Source of the DNA: Sipunculus nudus
Taxonomy: Eukaryota > Annelida > Sipuncula > Golfingiida > Sipunculidae
NCBI GenBank assembly: GCA_026874595.1
Contig: CM049317.1
Span: 50,880,118-50,944,117, forward strand
Length of the DNA stretch: 64,000 nucleotides
Direction: 5' to 3'
The notes under the pieces were generated by a model. The model was not told the DNA's origin. It ran no database searches and saw only the letters and a list, made by a program, of their open reading frames with translations. Of this stretch, positions 19,811 to 31,269 are shown piece by piece (the first letter of the stretch is position 1; every line of letters begins with the position of its first letter). The position numbers and the translations under genes are program-made.

Positions 19811-22640
19811 GTTGAAGAACTCTTTTCAATTACCGGTATGCAGCATATAAGCAGTTACGCCGAAACAAACCATAAAGTTGAGGCACATACTATCTATTTA
19901 CTTTGTTTTTGTAGAAATATTTCCTTCAGAGCGAAAGAAGCAGATTAGGTTTTGGGTATCCTTGGCGCTTTATCCGGGTACTGTTGTTATTTTCTTGGTC
20001 ACGTGACATATATCGTGTTAAGTAAGTGATTGCCTTTCTTTTACTTAATCTTAGCAACCATTTTTTTAATATTCATCCTGTATGTTGAATCGCATGCAAT
20101 AATCCATGACTTTGAAGGTTGTATCCATTTTACACAGGAGAATTTAATATGAACTATACTCATCCATGTCTGGAAAAAAGGAAAATAATAATTTGGTTTG
20201 ACGGATATAACAGATTTTTAAATAAATATTTTTTAAACAGTCAAAATTCAAATTTTTTTCACGAATGGTTTAATGCATTGCATTGAAAAATACAATATAG
20301 ATTCAATATTCACACTTTGAAAAAGCACGATTTATAAAAAGATATAATTCATATATTTACACGTATATACTACATGGATAAATGTTTCAGAATATATTTT
20401 AACCATGGTTTAAGATTAAATACACGATATCATGTTAAAATATAGCAAAGGTTATTTTATGGCATAATTACTGTAAAATGAGTCCCTTATGTAATGAATA
20501 AAACTTGTGTTTATACGAAAACACGATTTTTGCCATCGTTTTTTGCATAAATAAGAGGTTTATAATGATAGTGAAACAAGGATGGAAAATTACTGTGAAG
20601 CCAAGAGATAATGATGTTAGTTATGATGTTTGATATTATGGAGTAATGACATTATAATGACGACACAGTATCAAGTTTATGATGATATGATGATGATGAT
20701 GATGATAACATAATTCATGCATGGGGACGAGAAAAAAAAATAAATCTTTAAAAAAATTAATTCAGAGGGATATGACGTAGCCTAGCCGTGAGTACACGAC
20801 TTAGTAAGCATTTATTTTGAGCCGGTAAGCCTATCATGAGTCGTGGTACAAAGAGAATCGTGGTAAACAGCCGATAATGTTAAAATTAGACTACGAATTA
20901 TTAATTAACACTATTATTACATGTGAACTCAAGTAACCCGTGCGAGCAATGCTGTGAGAAATTCGACGCACGTGGATAACGGAATTTTTCTCGCACAAGG
21001 CAGGTATTGTTAAAAAGTGTACTAAGAAAGCTGATTAATGTCAAGTGACAGTGTACTTGTAGAAAATGAGGCGTTGTAAAAAGTTACGAAAATATCTGAA
21101 TCCTCATAGAACTTTACAGTGCGGTCCTGGATGCAAGATGTCAAAGTATTCTGACGCTGACAGCCAAAATGGCGGTACTAGCGGTAAAGGCAAACCTAGC
21201 TAAACAAAACTGAAATCGCACAAGAATTTAACATCAGTTTCATCCACAGTCAAAATAAATTGCCGCCGGATATATGGACCTATTTTTTTAAAGCTATAAA
21301 TTCAGACGGTTCATTATACGTACCTTAGCCCATGACATTGATCAGTTTTAACCGATGATTTTGATCTGTTTACTCAGAGCCAAAGCCGAGTCATTCCGGT
21401 TTTCTAGTATAACTAAATGTGACATCCACTCGCGCAGTTTGCAAGTGTGAACGTAAGTACAGTAGAGTGCAAAATGTGCACATCTTGATAAATATATAAT
21501 TTGAATGTTACGTACATTGTAAATAGAGTGCAGTATATGGCTGTTTGTGAAGACCTTATGACTGATGCTGGTGATAGCGCCAATTTGATCAGTGATGCGT
21601 GGCCTGAGTGTGGTGATGATAATGATGCCTCTCTCGCCGGAGGACAGGACGTCTCCTGTGATTACATCTCGCCCGTGCCTGTGGTCATGTGACCTTGGTA
21701 ACATAATGACAGAGGCCCCATACCACGGGGTAATCAGTGGTATCCTTCAAATAAGGGTAAGTGAAGAGAGTGGGTGATGGAAAATATTACGAATGATAGA
21801 AAATATTTTAGAAAATAACCTGTCGTGAAGAATACTCTTATACACCAATCATTTTGATTCTGAAAGCAAAATTATTGTGACACGTATGTTTCAAAAGTAA
21901 ATAGACCTTACATCGATGAGGTAATTTAGGACGTATCATTTCATGAAGTTGATTTAACATATTTCATATATGTTATATTATACATAGCAAGTACATTAAA
22001 TAGCTACCCGAGGTATTATCCTCATATCGTGTCTAATTAAAAAGATACTGAACAGCCACCCGAGGTGGTTTATTTTCATATCGTGACCAATAGACATGTT
22101 ATAATTATTGTTATTTTTTTGTAATTATTTAATAAGAACAAAATCGACGTACATCGTTTAGTGCTGCCCTCTATTGACAAAAAAAACAACATTCGACAGA
22201 TCCTGAGATCACTGGAGAGATGAACGCTGCATCGGTTTGTTTCTTGTGAGTGCGTTGGCACAAGTACCATGCACTAATATCAATCATGGCTCAAGGCTTA
22301 CAACTGGATTAGACGATTGATGCTGTTGATTCCTGGTATCCGATCACCAATGCTAAATATCATCGAAATTTTAAAGAAAAGACAAGTTTGCTTGTCTGCT
22401 GATTTTGTTGGCAGGCTCTTTTTAAAGTTAAAAAATGAAAAAAAAAAAATTCGAGACCAAGAAAACGATGAGTCATTTTGGCATATTAACCTTTTTTTTC
22501 CTTATTGACAAGATGGGCCTCAGTATGTTACATGCTACCTGACCTTTGAAATCGGGCAAATTGTAATAGCATATATAATGTTTTATCGTAGAGTGTAGAT
22601 ACTTTTTACATAGGGTTGGAAAGCGAAAATGTTACATTAA
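19811..22640. other. Intergenic DNA upstream of the GT92-like gene
   Basis: No gene recognised. The 5' flank of the GT92-like gene (19811-20050) includes no clear TATA box. A short (GAT/ATG)n run lies at about 20680-20706. AT-rich sequence dominates to about 22.6 kb, with a short A9 run at 22440 and (GA)n at 22652-22668. Confidence 0.5.
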
Positions 22641-22807
22641 TATATGTGGAGACAGAGAGAGAGAGAGAGTTAACGGAACTTTAACATTTTCCTATAAAAT
22701 TGTTAAAAAAACCAGCTAGTTTACAGGAAAGTAAATCATCGGCTTTCTTCCGCTTTATGCCCGATTGTCTTCCAATATCGAACCATATCAAACTGTGCCG
22801 CGAATAA

Positions 22808-22995
22808 CATATAACATACAACATATAACATAGAATACATAACATTGAACATATAAAATTGAACATATAACTTATAACATATAACATATAACATAGATCA
22901 TAGGACATTGAACTAATAACATATAACATAGAACATATAACATAGAACATATAACATAGAAAATAAAACATAGAACATGGAACATAGAAAATAAC
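22808..22995. repeat. ATAACATAGAACAT-type minisatellite
   Basis: An irregular tandem array built from 7-bp words ATAACAT, AGAACAT and ATACAAC-like variants, about 25 repeats long. Long open frames on the minus strand (M-L-Y-V-I-C-Y) arise only because the repeat word is free of stops in that frame. Confidence 0.85.
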
Positions 22996-23260
22996 TTTCT
23001 AACGCACATTGTTAGTGTTGAATGTGCATTCAAGAAAACTATATTGCATACTTCGGACAAACTAGTTAAATCAGGATTTAATATTATCAAAAGGGGGAAT
23101 TTCATGAAGTTTATTCAGGAAACAAACGTTTAAGAGTAACTTAAATTTAAACTGTTAATTTAGATTAGTAAAATATACCTGTGCTAATTGTCAAGCAAAA
23201 ACAATATCATCCCCGGTTTCTGCCTAAAAGAAGAAGGGGACATATCTTACTGTCCAACAT

Positions 23261-23415
23261 TACTATTATTATTATTATTATTATGAGTAGTATTAGTAGT
23301 AGTAGTAGTCATAGTAGTAGTAATAGTAGTAATATTATTATTATTACTATTATTATTAAATTTTATAATAATTGTTATTATTATTATTGTAATAATAATA
23401 ATAATAATAATAATA

Positions 23416-23463
<48 letters not shown>

Positions 23464-23475
23464 ATTATTATTATT
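23261..23475. repeat. (ATT)n / (TAG)n trinucleotide block
   Basis: A compound trinucleotide array: (TTA)n, then (TAG)n/(TAGTAGTAA), then (ATA)n and a long (TTA)n to 23475. It is strand-symmetric and could form slipped structures. Confidence 0.95.
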
Positions 23476-23483
23476 GTATCCGC

Positions 23484-24130
23484 CAAAACAAAATTTTGCA
23501 GGTTTATACATCTTGGATAGCTTTCTGGATTTTGTGGTAGGTGGCGCCACCTACATTTATGTTTACGCTGCAGACATCCAAGCTCATATCTCGGGAACCG
23601 TTTGACCGATTGGGCAAATATTTTTCATGTGTATAGATCTCACATAGCTCTTTATCATACGCAAAACTGGTGGCGCCACCTGCAACCATTTTTGCACAGG
23701 GTCCGTCTGTTTGTCTGTTGTGGGGTAAAATCACTCATATCTCTGCACTGGTTTAACTTATCTGCCTAAAATTTTGCAATTTAATACATCTTGGATAGCT
23801 TTCTTGATTTTATGACAGGTGGCGCCACTTACATTCACATATACGCTGCAGACCTCCAAGCTCATATCTCGGGAACCGTTTGGCCGATTGGGCCAAAATT
23901 TTGCATGTGTATAGATCTCACATAGCTCTTTATCATAAGCAAAACTGGTGGCGCCACCTGCAACAATTTTTGCACAGGGTCTGTCTGTTTGTCTGCCGTG
24001 GGATAAAATCACTCATATCTCAGCAGTGGTTTGACTTTTTTTCATTTGTATACAGCCTTGATAGCTTTCTGGATTTTGTGGTAGGTGGCACAGCCTACAT
24101 ACACATTTCGGCTGCAGACATCCATGCTAA
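23484..24130. repeat. 279-bp tandem repeat, two full units and a partial third
   Basis: Units start near 23492, 23771 and about 24034. Each carries CTTGGATAGCTTTCT, the palindrome GGTGGCGCCACC (twice per full unit), CTCATATCTCGGGAACCGTTTG and GTCTGTCTGTTTGTCTG. Both full units keep a parallel minus-strand frame of about 75-84 residues (G-R-Q-T-D...C-A-K...G-G-A-T-S-F-A-Y-D), but the third unit does not. I therefore treat it as a non-coding satellite-like repeat. Confidence 0.8.
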
Positions 24131-25311
24131 TATGCAACACACCTCACTCTATTTCCCCTTGTTACTCAATCCATGCCTCACTTCACCCGTCCGCCTTTGA
24201 TTTCGGCGGATACACGTAGTCGCTTGTCGACTACCCGTATTCTAGTTGTTATTATTATTGCTTCCGCCAGGAAGGTATGCGTCCATCCGCGTTCGTGTAT
24301 GTGTTTGTTTGTGTGTGTTTGTTCAGTACATAAGTCACACCAAGGAGATTACAGGGAAATATGGTGTTCAAACTTATGATTGTTTAAAAATTTATATTAA
24401 ATACTGGGTCTCGCGTTAGCTCACATTGGAGGTCTCCGGGAACTAACGAGCTGTTCCGAAGTCACGCCGAAGGGGGTACGTCTCTCGCGCTGTATCAATT
24501 AGCACCGGGCCTATCAGCGGCATCCCTTTTTGCCTTAGAGCAGCGAGTTAACCCCGCCAGCAACATCCGACACGGCCAGACTTTCACTTGATACTCCATC
24601 CCTGTAGACTCCTTGGTCACACAATCATGAAGTGAATCTCGTGAAATTTTCAGGAAAATACGGAAATAGGCCAATGAAGAATCGTTAAGATTTGGCGTGG
24701 ATCCGGAAAATAATCCGGATTCAGGAACATTATTCAGAAATATTCACAAATGTAAAGTCATTTATGCACGAAAGAACCTGGGATTATTGGCCGTCTTCAG
24801 AGCATTCCAAAAAATAGGGGAACCCTCCCCCCCTCCCCCCACGGCCTCTACACGCACACACTGCGGGGGCTAGCATTTCTAAGTTGACAACTTTCTAGTT
24901 ATAATGATGATCATGATGATAATGATTTTTATTAAAACTGTTAGTTCTATTATTATCATCATTAATATGTCTCCAGAAGGAAATTTGGTAAAATCCCGGA
25001 AACAGGACCACCTGTGGGGGTCAACCAAAATGGTCTTGTTAGCGGCCGTGTCGTGTAAGCGAAATAGTCATACTGACTGGCAATAATATGAGTATCTTCA
25101 GAAATATTATTCGATATTCTTTCGTAAAAGTTCGTTTAAAACACAGGCGCACATGGGCATGTTTATTTCATACGTTTTCGTCCAAGGCAGTTTTGAGTGT
25201 TCCATCAGAGCCCACACACGCTGTATATTGAAATATGTCAACATATCTTTATTTATTATATAACTCTATTTATTTTACATAGATTTTACAATTAGGTATT
25301 ATAAGTAAGAT
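24131..25311. other. Intergenic DNA, nothing recognised
   Basis: Contains a short GT-rich stretch (24296-24325), C-runs at about 24825-24840 and a small GAT/ATC repeat at 24904-24960. No exon-like or RNA-like structure was identified. Confidence 0.5.
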
Positions 25312-25480
25312 GAGGCACTCTCCATAGCTCGGATAGTGGCATTCAGTTGTCTCTAGAAGTGGAGGAAACCGGAGAAAACCACCGATCTTGGACGGGCCAC
25401 TACAACCCTGGGATCGAACCTGGGCCGCCAGCGGCTATCGACTATTCAGGCATCATCGAACTACGTGGTCCCCAAAGAGT
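25312..25480 (+). repeat. Possible tRNA-derived SINE
   Basis: The start GAGGCACTCTCCATAGCTCGG recurs near 61181 (GAGGCACTCTACATGGCTCGG), showing a dispersed family. TAGCTCGGATAGTGG (25325-25339) resembles a Pol III A box and GGATCGAACC (25411-25420) a B box. Between them lies GGAGGAAACCGGAGAAAACCACCGA. There is no clear poly(A) or simple-repeat tail, so SINE status is an inference. Confidence 0.35.
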
Positions 25481-26265
25481 ACAGTGTTTCCGCATTTTAA
25501 CATTGCCATCAAGCAGGATGTTTTCTTATTTAAATAAAAGTTAAAACCTTAATACTGATGATGCGTTCACTTACTCAATACACATCATGGCTTCGTGACT
25601 GGTTCCCCTACATTTTGGGCCAATCATGGCCGGCAAGGCGGTAACGTCATTCAGCCAGACAACGTTTACATTTCTAATTTGTAAAGAATGTCACTGATTC
25701 CGAAAATGTATTAATATAGTCCATGTGCGTTACCTGAACAACTGCACGCAGGTTTCGATAACAGCTTCGTTCTGACTATATATTGTATACTGCGTAAAAC
25801 TGTTTGGCGTAATTACCAGGTTTGGTTCGTGCTGAAATGTTAGCTTTTACACGTAGGCGCCCTGGTGAATTCTATGGTTTAAGTAAGAGTCTACCCGGGT
25901 TCGTGGCGAATATTCAGTATCTTATGTGATTCATAAATTGAAGTGTTATAAAAATGAGTGACATTTTAGTGATTCTTCGATAAAAAAAGTATACCCGGTA
26001 TAAAACCTGTTTTCTCCTTCAACTTAAACATATTCAAGTATGATACAATTACGTTCAGCATTTTGCATGATTGAATCATATGTTAATATGGTTTAATGTG
26101 TATAAATTACTAATGATAAGAGGTTTGGACACAGCAACTGGGAGTCCGCCTAAATGGGTTCTTAAAGTAGTAAAAACGTTTGTTTGGTCGTTCATAAGAC
26201 TGTCCGCTACACCAGGTGTCTGGACCAGAGGGGTTTCCGCAGCCCAGGGTGACAATGTATGTATG

Positions 26266-26270
<5 letters not shown>

Positions 26271-26324
<54 letters not shown>
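26271..26324. repeat. (TA)n microsatellite with GTAT and CATA flanks
   Basis: A TA tract of 54 bp preceded by (GTAT)n and followed by a short (CA)n and a second broken TA stretch to about 26385. Confidence 0.95.
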
Positions 26325-26327
<3 letters not shown>

Positions 26328-26820
26328 ATGTATATATACACACACACATGTATATATATATATATATAAATATATATATATATTATCACATAAGGTATAT
26401 TGTAGATCTGAGTCACTTCCGCCGGTTTGGCCTCAGCAGTTGACCAGGTGAATGAATTTCAACTACAGGGATATCGATTTTCAGTATTTCCTTTTCGCAC
26501 GGTTGGGCATAGCGCAACGGACCGTTTCTTCAGAAAGTTCGTTTGTCTGGAGCTGCAGATTGCCAGTTTCTCCGCTAAACACAAGTTGCACAGATGCGAA
26601 TAGGTGTTTGACTGCGGGACTGGTGATGATGATGGTGAAGCTTTGTTGCTCGTCTTTCAGTGTCCATATGTTTTGCAAGCTCATTTTCGTGTGAGTGTGT
26701 CATGTGTTTGAAGGAGTTGGTGTCCTTGTAATACCTTTGTTTAAAGTATCCTCCGGTTATGTCAATGTACGTATTTATACTGAACCATCGCTGTGCACGT
26801 CGGCTTGGTACCAAACGGAC

Positions 26821-26821
<1 letters not shown>

Positions 26822-26865
<44 letters not shown>
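26822..26865. repeat. (TA)n microsatellite
   Basis: An uninterrupted TA tract of 44 bp. Confidence 0.95.
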
Positions 26866-26869
<4 letters not shown>

Positions 26870-27550
26870 CATGAAGAAAATAAATGTAACACATGAACTT
26901 TTCAATTGTCACTTGCTGTTTATTGCGGCAAGTCATTCTTGTAAAAAGATCTTTCGATAGCGAAGAAACGTCTGTTTATCACGCAGAGCGGGCCATATGT
27001 CTCATAATACCAGAAATCAATCATATTGTTTTGGCGCGTTTCCTCACGACGTTATCTGTCAATTACCAAGTGCAAGTGTCCGCCGTCACTTTAAAGGGTC
27101 CCCTGGAGCGATTACCGGGTATGATTCTTCGTATTGACAAGGTAGCTCTACTAAGTTGGCGGGCATCCATGTTAAACTTGGCACGAGTTGTGTTACAGGC
27201 TCATCACAGCAACAATCTGTGGTCTTTTTTATCTTTTGAATCCAAGCGCCTCCCGGTATATTTCAATAAGGTATCATGGACTCCTTAACTTGTCAATTGT
27301 TCAGTTTACCAAGATTAATAAATACTGCAAGCTGAAGGGGGTCGTAGTTTAGGAAGGCAGATATGAGGGTCAGATTATATTAAAACATATAAAAACTGAA
27401 AGATTAGTTTGAAAACTGGGAAAACACAGGCCACTTACCTCTAGCAGATTTATTTTTTGAGTCCTTGTTTTTTATCCAGCAATTATGACCTAAGTACTAC
27501 ACATTTCTGTTTTTTATATCGCTTGCCTTGCTTTCTGTTTGTCTCCCCCC

Positions 27551-27604
<54 letters not shown>

Positions 27605-27990
27605 AGTATGTCCCCTTCTTCTTCTCCTCTCGCTATCCTATTGTTGTCTGTATCTCTATGTTTCTCTGTCTATTTTTTTTGTTTCTGTCTTACACCTCCT
27701 CACATTTTGGACCTTTATTCGATTCATTTTTGTATCAATATTTCTATAAACATGCGTGCTGTGTTTATACTTGGATTATCATTCTAAAATTTAATAAAGT
27801 AAAAGGTTCAGAAGAGAAAAACCAAAAAGAAATATTTTTTCCCGCAATTTAATAAATCTATAAAACCATTAAAAAGAAAAACGCACATGCTGTGAGGGAA
27901 AAGAGATGCTGGTGAACTTTAAAAAATAACCATTTTGAGTCATATTTAAGTGCGACGTGTACTTAAGAGTCTGGCACCATTTTTCTTATT
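26866..27990. other. Intergenic DNA with a (CT)n tract
   Basis: A 131-residue open frame at 26893-27288 shows no recognisable domain and no splice context; it is probably chance. A long (CT)n tract lies at about 27551-27602. Nothing else was recognised. Confidence 0.5.
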
Positions 27991-27994
27991 AAAT

Positions 27995-28067
27995 AACAGG
28001 TCATATTACGCTTCCGCTTTGTTCCCGCTTCATCAACATGAAGCGGAACAGTAATATGACCTGTTTA
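27995..28067. repeat. Foldback hairpin
   Basis: AACAGGTCATATTAC at the left pairs exactly with GTAATATGACCTGTT at the right, and GTTCCCGCTTCAT near the centre pairs with ATGAAGCGGAAC with one bulged base. The loop is CAAC. The left arm holds an extra segment of about 11 bases (GCTTCCGCTTT), itself similar to the adjacent arm sequence, as if duplicated by slippage. Confidence 0.7.
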
Positions 28068-29158
28068 AATAATAAAAGTGAGTACCTTTCTTGTTCCGAG
28101 AGTCCTGACACGTTTTTACCAATAACTTTATTTTCCTGAATAGAAGCGTACAGAATAAATATAGATGCATTTATATGTATTAATAATTTACCAGATATCT
28201 TTGATGTAAAATAAATAAAACATGAAAAGTCTTTTTTTACCAAAATAATGATGGACATTGCATACAAAATCCAATTATGAAATTATTTTACAATAATACA
28301 ATTATACAATTATGAAAAATCGTGATACTTATCAATGAATCGTATCGACTGGTACCAAGGTACGGATATGATGATATAACTGATTGTACCCTGGCTTAGT
28401 AATGGACAGATTTATCGTTTAATTTCAGCAGGACCATGAGTCTTCAGGGAATACTCCATCAACCTAGTTGAGCTCTTGTCTGATTTAATTATGTGTTGCA
28501 GGTATTTAAATCATCATACACTCCTTTATGTGAAAGGAAAATAATCAGTGCGTTAGATATTTATAGCACAATAAATAAACATAAAGGTTTGGAAATATTC
28601 ATAAAAAAGCATACGGTTGTAGTCATTTTGTTCGCGAAGGGGTTTAAATTCGCAATATTCGCGAAAAGGGGATTATCGCTTAAATATAATTTTCGTGAAT
28701 AAGAGGTTCCATTGTTGAAGGCAAAAGTTGACATTAATAATTGATGACATTGAATAAAAGATCTTTCGAATTGTCTGCAATTAACGAACAATGTTTTTTT
28801 TAAGACGATTCTATGCACATAGTAATATGTAATATATGATATAATTTATTCACCATTGTGTAAAGATCTTTTGTATTGTGGATTGCGAAAATGGAACCCT
28901 CGCGACACAAATACAAAAAGTGAAAATCTCGAAATATTAACCCCGCGAATATGAAGCTACCACAGTATGCATTTATACGTACACGTCATAGGTGTTATCA
29001 GGAAGAATGGTTCTTGCGTATTTTTTACAGGGGGGTCAAATCAGTATAGAAATGACCCCTGTTTAAGCCAGTTATTCACCACTCTTATTAAATACTAGGT
29101 CGATGTATTTAATCGAGCGGAAAATGTTTACCAAATTTTTACCTTCATCCATGTAATC

Positions 29159-29314
29159 TGTTACGGGGTGACATAAAAGCGGACCGAACTGTCTCGCTAG
29201 TGAATCTTGCTTTACAAGCGAAGCAGTTGGAACGCCAGACATGTGCGCCACCGACATGGGTTTGAATCCCGGATCGGCCCAGTATTTTCCCCTGAGCAAT
29301 TTGTCTTCGTAGCA
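29159..29314 (+). mobile_element. TRIM LTR 1
   Basis: A 156-bp long terminal repeat from TGTTACGGGGTGAC to CTTCGTAGCA (ancestral end GTAACA). It carries CATAAAAGCGGACC, an imperfect A box (AAGCGAAGCAGTTGG) and B box GGTTTGAATCC with one mismatch. It is followed after two bases by a primer binding site. Confidence 0.8.
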
Positions 29315-29459
29315 GATGGGGGCTCGTCCAAAAAAAGTCCAAAACGTGTGCCTGGGGAATGTTGGTTTGAAGTGATTAGAAAATTACCGCCACCAAGTTC
29401 ACTAAAGTGTGACTCCTGGGATAGTCTTGTACTGATAGCAGAACGCTCTTATGAGGGGG
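29315..29459 (+). mobile_element. TRIM internal domain 1 with PBS and PPT
   Basis: Begins with TGGGGGCTCGTCC (29317-29329), identical to the first 13 bases of the primer binding site known for tRNA-Pro in murine leukaemia virus-type elements. It ends in the polypurine stretch GAGGGGG directly before LTR 2. Only 145 bp long with no coding capacity, the hallmark of a terminal-repeat retrotransposon in miniature (TRIM). Confidence 0.8.
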
Positions 29460-29614
29460 TGTGTATCGGGGTGACATAAAAGCGGACCAAACTGTCTTGC
29501 TGGTGAAGCTTGCTTTTCTAGCGAAGTTGGAACGCCGGACTTGTGCGCCACCGACATAGGTTCGAATCCCGGATCGGCCCAGTATTTTCCCCTGAGCAAT
29601 TTATGTTCGTAACA
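29460..29614 (+). mobile_element. TRIM LTR 2 with perfect tRNA-type A and B boxes
   Basis: A 155-bp repeat from TGTGTATCGGGG to TTCGTAACA. It contains TAGCGAAGTTGG (29519-29530), a full match to the A-box consensus TRGCNNAGYNGG, and GGTTCGAATCC (29559-29569), a full match to the B box, 28 bp apart, the spacing seen in tRNA genes. The segment runs like a tRNA from its D arm to its 3' acceptor strand (GGATCGGCCCA), but no matching 5' acceptor strand is visible. Confidence 0.8.
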
Positions 29615-29764
29615 AATGGGGGCTCGTCCAAAGTGACGGCAAACTTTGTGGCCCAGGGAATGGTGGTTTGAAGTGACTGAGTAATTACCGCCACCTAGCT
29701 CACCAAAGTGTGACTCCTTGGACAGTTAATCTTGTTCTGAGAGCAGAACGCTCTTAAGAGGGGG
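29615..29764 (+). mobile_element. TRIM internal domain 2 with PBS and PPT
   Basis: Same structure as the first internal domain: TGGGGGCTCGTCC at 29617-29629 two bases after the LTR, and AAGAGGGGG just before LTR 3. About 150 bp. The two internal domains differ by substitutions and a few small indels. Confidence 0.8.
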
Positions 29765-29853
29765 TGTGTTACGTGGTGTCATAAAAGCGGACCGAACTGT
29801 CTCGCTAATGAAGCTTGCTTTTATTTTCCCCTGAATAATTTGTCTTCGTAACA
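29765..29853 (+). mobile_element. TRIM LTR 3, lacking the tRNA-like module
   Basis: An 89-bp repeat from TGTGTTACGTGG to TTCGTAACA. It aligns to LTR 2 throughout except that 66 bp (corresponding to 29518-29583), precisely the A-box/B-box module, is absent, with a TTTT microhomology at the junction. Confidence 0.8.
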
Positions 29854-29859
29854 ACCTGA

Positions 29860-30820
29860 AGCTGGATTCGCACTACAGCGTTATCGCCGATGTTTACCGA
29901 CGTTTGGGAAAACGTCTAGCTCCGCCAGTAAAGTTAATGAAAGTTGATGTTCGTTGGCGAACGGTAGCGAACGTCGTGGTCGTTGCCGACAATTTCCCGA
30001 CGTTTGAAAATAAACGTTGGAGAAAGTTGTGCGCGGTTTGCAAACGTTCCTGAGCAAGTTGTGCAGATATTGCCCAAAATGAGCTCTATTGGCGAACGTC
30101 GAATGAGACGATGGCGGTGGCGAACATACGCTCATTGGCGTCAATTTATCTTCCCGGCTGGGGGGGGGGGGGGGGGGGGGGACTCGCAGACACACCCACA
30201 CATGCACTCACAAGTGAACTTTTATGAGAAAATACGATATTATTTTTCAATGATAAGTTTATTCGTAACAAAGTTTAGATAAAATATTTAATATTAAACT
30301 TATAAATGGAAAAAAAGTCTATTATTCTGTTTATTAAAAATGTCATTTGCAATATACAAATATTATTCTCTGAATAGTGGAGGGGGATGATTACATTGAC
30401 CATCCCCCCTTGCCAAAAAATGGGGGGGACATATACCTTCAACCCTATAATGACGCCCCTGCATACACCTCAAAAGCTCCAGGTTACCAGGAAGTGTCCC
30501 CAAGCGCTTCAGCTTTTTAACGGAACGTCGCCTGACGCCGACTTCAGCTGATACACGCTGAGTATTCGTTTGCCTGTAATAATTCTACTAAGTCCGCGAC
30601 CTCTACATACACACAAGGTCTTAAATTGGGAAAAGTACGCCCTCGCTAATAAAGAATTAATGCATGTCAGCAATCTTTCGTAAAAGTGGATATGCATATG
30701 CGCTAGATTTAAAAAATCCTTCTTCCGAACGTAATTTCGCCGACGTTTGAGCTAATCTCTCTGACTTTTCAAATTCTGGCTAACGCTCGTATACGAACGT
30801 TTATAGTGTGAATCCACCTT
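29860..30820. mobile_element. TIR element, GGTGGATTCACACTA family
   Basis: The left end AGCTGGATTCGCACTACAGCGTT and the right end (inverse) AAGGTGGATTCACACTATAAACGTT form terminal inverted repeats of about 20 bp. The interior holds repeated AACGT words, a poly(G) tract at 30161-30181 and a G-rich/C-rich patch at 30380-30460. No transposase. Possible TGA/TTA three-base flanks would suit a Harbinger-type element but do not match exactly. Confidence 0.5.
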
Positions 30821-30839
30821 TAAGATGGCAGGTTGCATA

Positions 30840-31010
30840 TGTACAGAAGTAAGAGAGGTCACTGGTTATAAAACGCCTTCTTTCAAAACTCAGATTCGTC
30901 TGACTTGCTGCCAGTTGTCCTTGTTGAATGTGTTTGGTTTATTTTGGCGGGCCCCGAAGTTATAAACACGCGGATATTAACAATACGAACAGCTCGTGTG
31001 CGTTATGATC
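30840..31010 (-). repeat. Dispersed repeat, GGACATCTGGCG family, copy 2
   Basis: On the minus strand it reads GGCCCGCCAAAATAAACCAAACACATTCAACAAGGACAACTGGCAGCAAGTCAGACGAA-like order (given here only in outline), the same motif order as at 3660-3790 and 40011-40230. Confidence 0.6.
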
Positions 31011-31195
31011 GGCGTTTTCTGGATTATTTTACTAAAAAAAAAGGTTTAAGGGATTATATTTAGACGTCATATACCGGAACTGGTCCATTTATAGTAAGGT
31101 ATTTCTATATCATAGACATGTATCTTCAGGACTTCCATAATAGATCATTCAGACCACACTAGCGACAACTGGCGGAGAAGAAGCGAAAACTGAGG

Positions 31196-31198
<3 letters not shown>

Positions 31199-31266
<68 letters not shown>
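31199..31266. repeat. (TA)n microsatellite
   Basis: About 67 bp of pure TA, the longest such tract in the window, directly next to the start of a long inverted repeat. Confidence 0.95.

Positions 31267-31269
<3 letters not shown>

Noticed and set aside
22681-23105. Membrane-protein-like frames with M-L-Y-V-I-C repeats
   Set aside because: They translate the ATAACAT/AGAACAT minisatellite and have no independent support.
26893-27288. 131-residue open frame
   Set aside because: No recognisable motif, no splice context, and composition like the surrounding DNA.
29215-29582. tRNA genes at the A-box/B-box segments
   Set aside because: No 5' acceptor strand pairs with the 3' strand and the segments lie in repeated LTRs; treated as tRNA-like modules.
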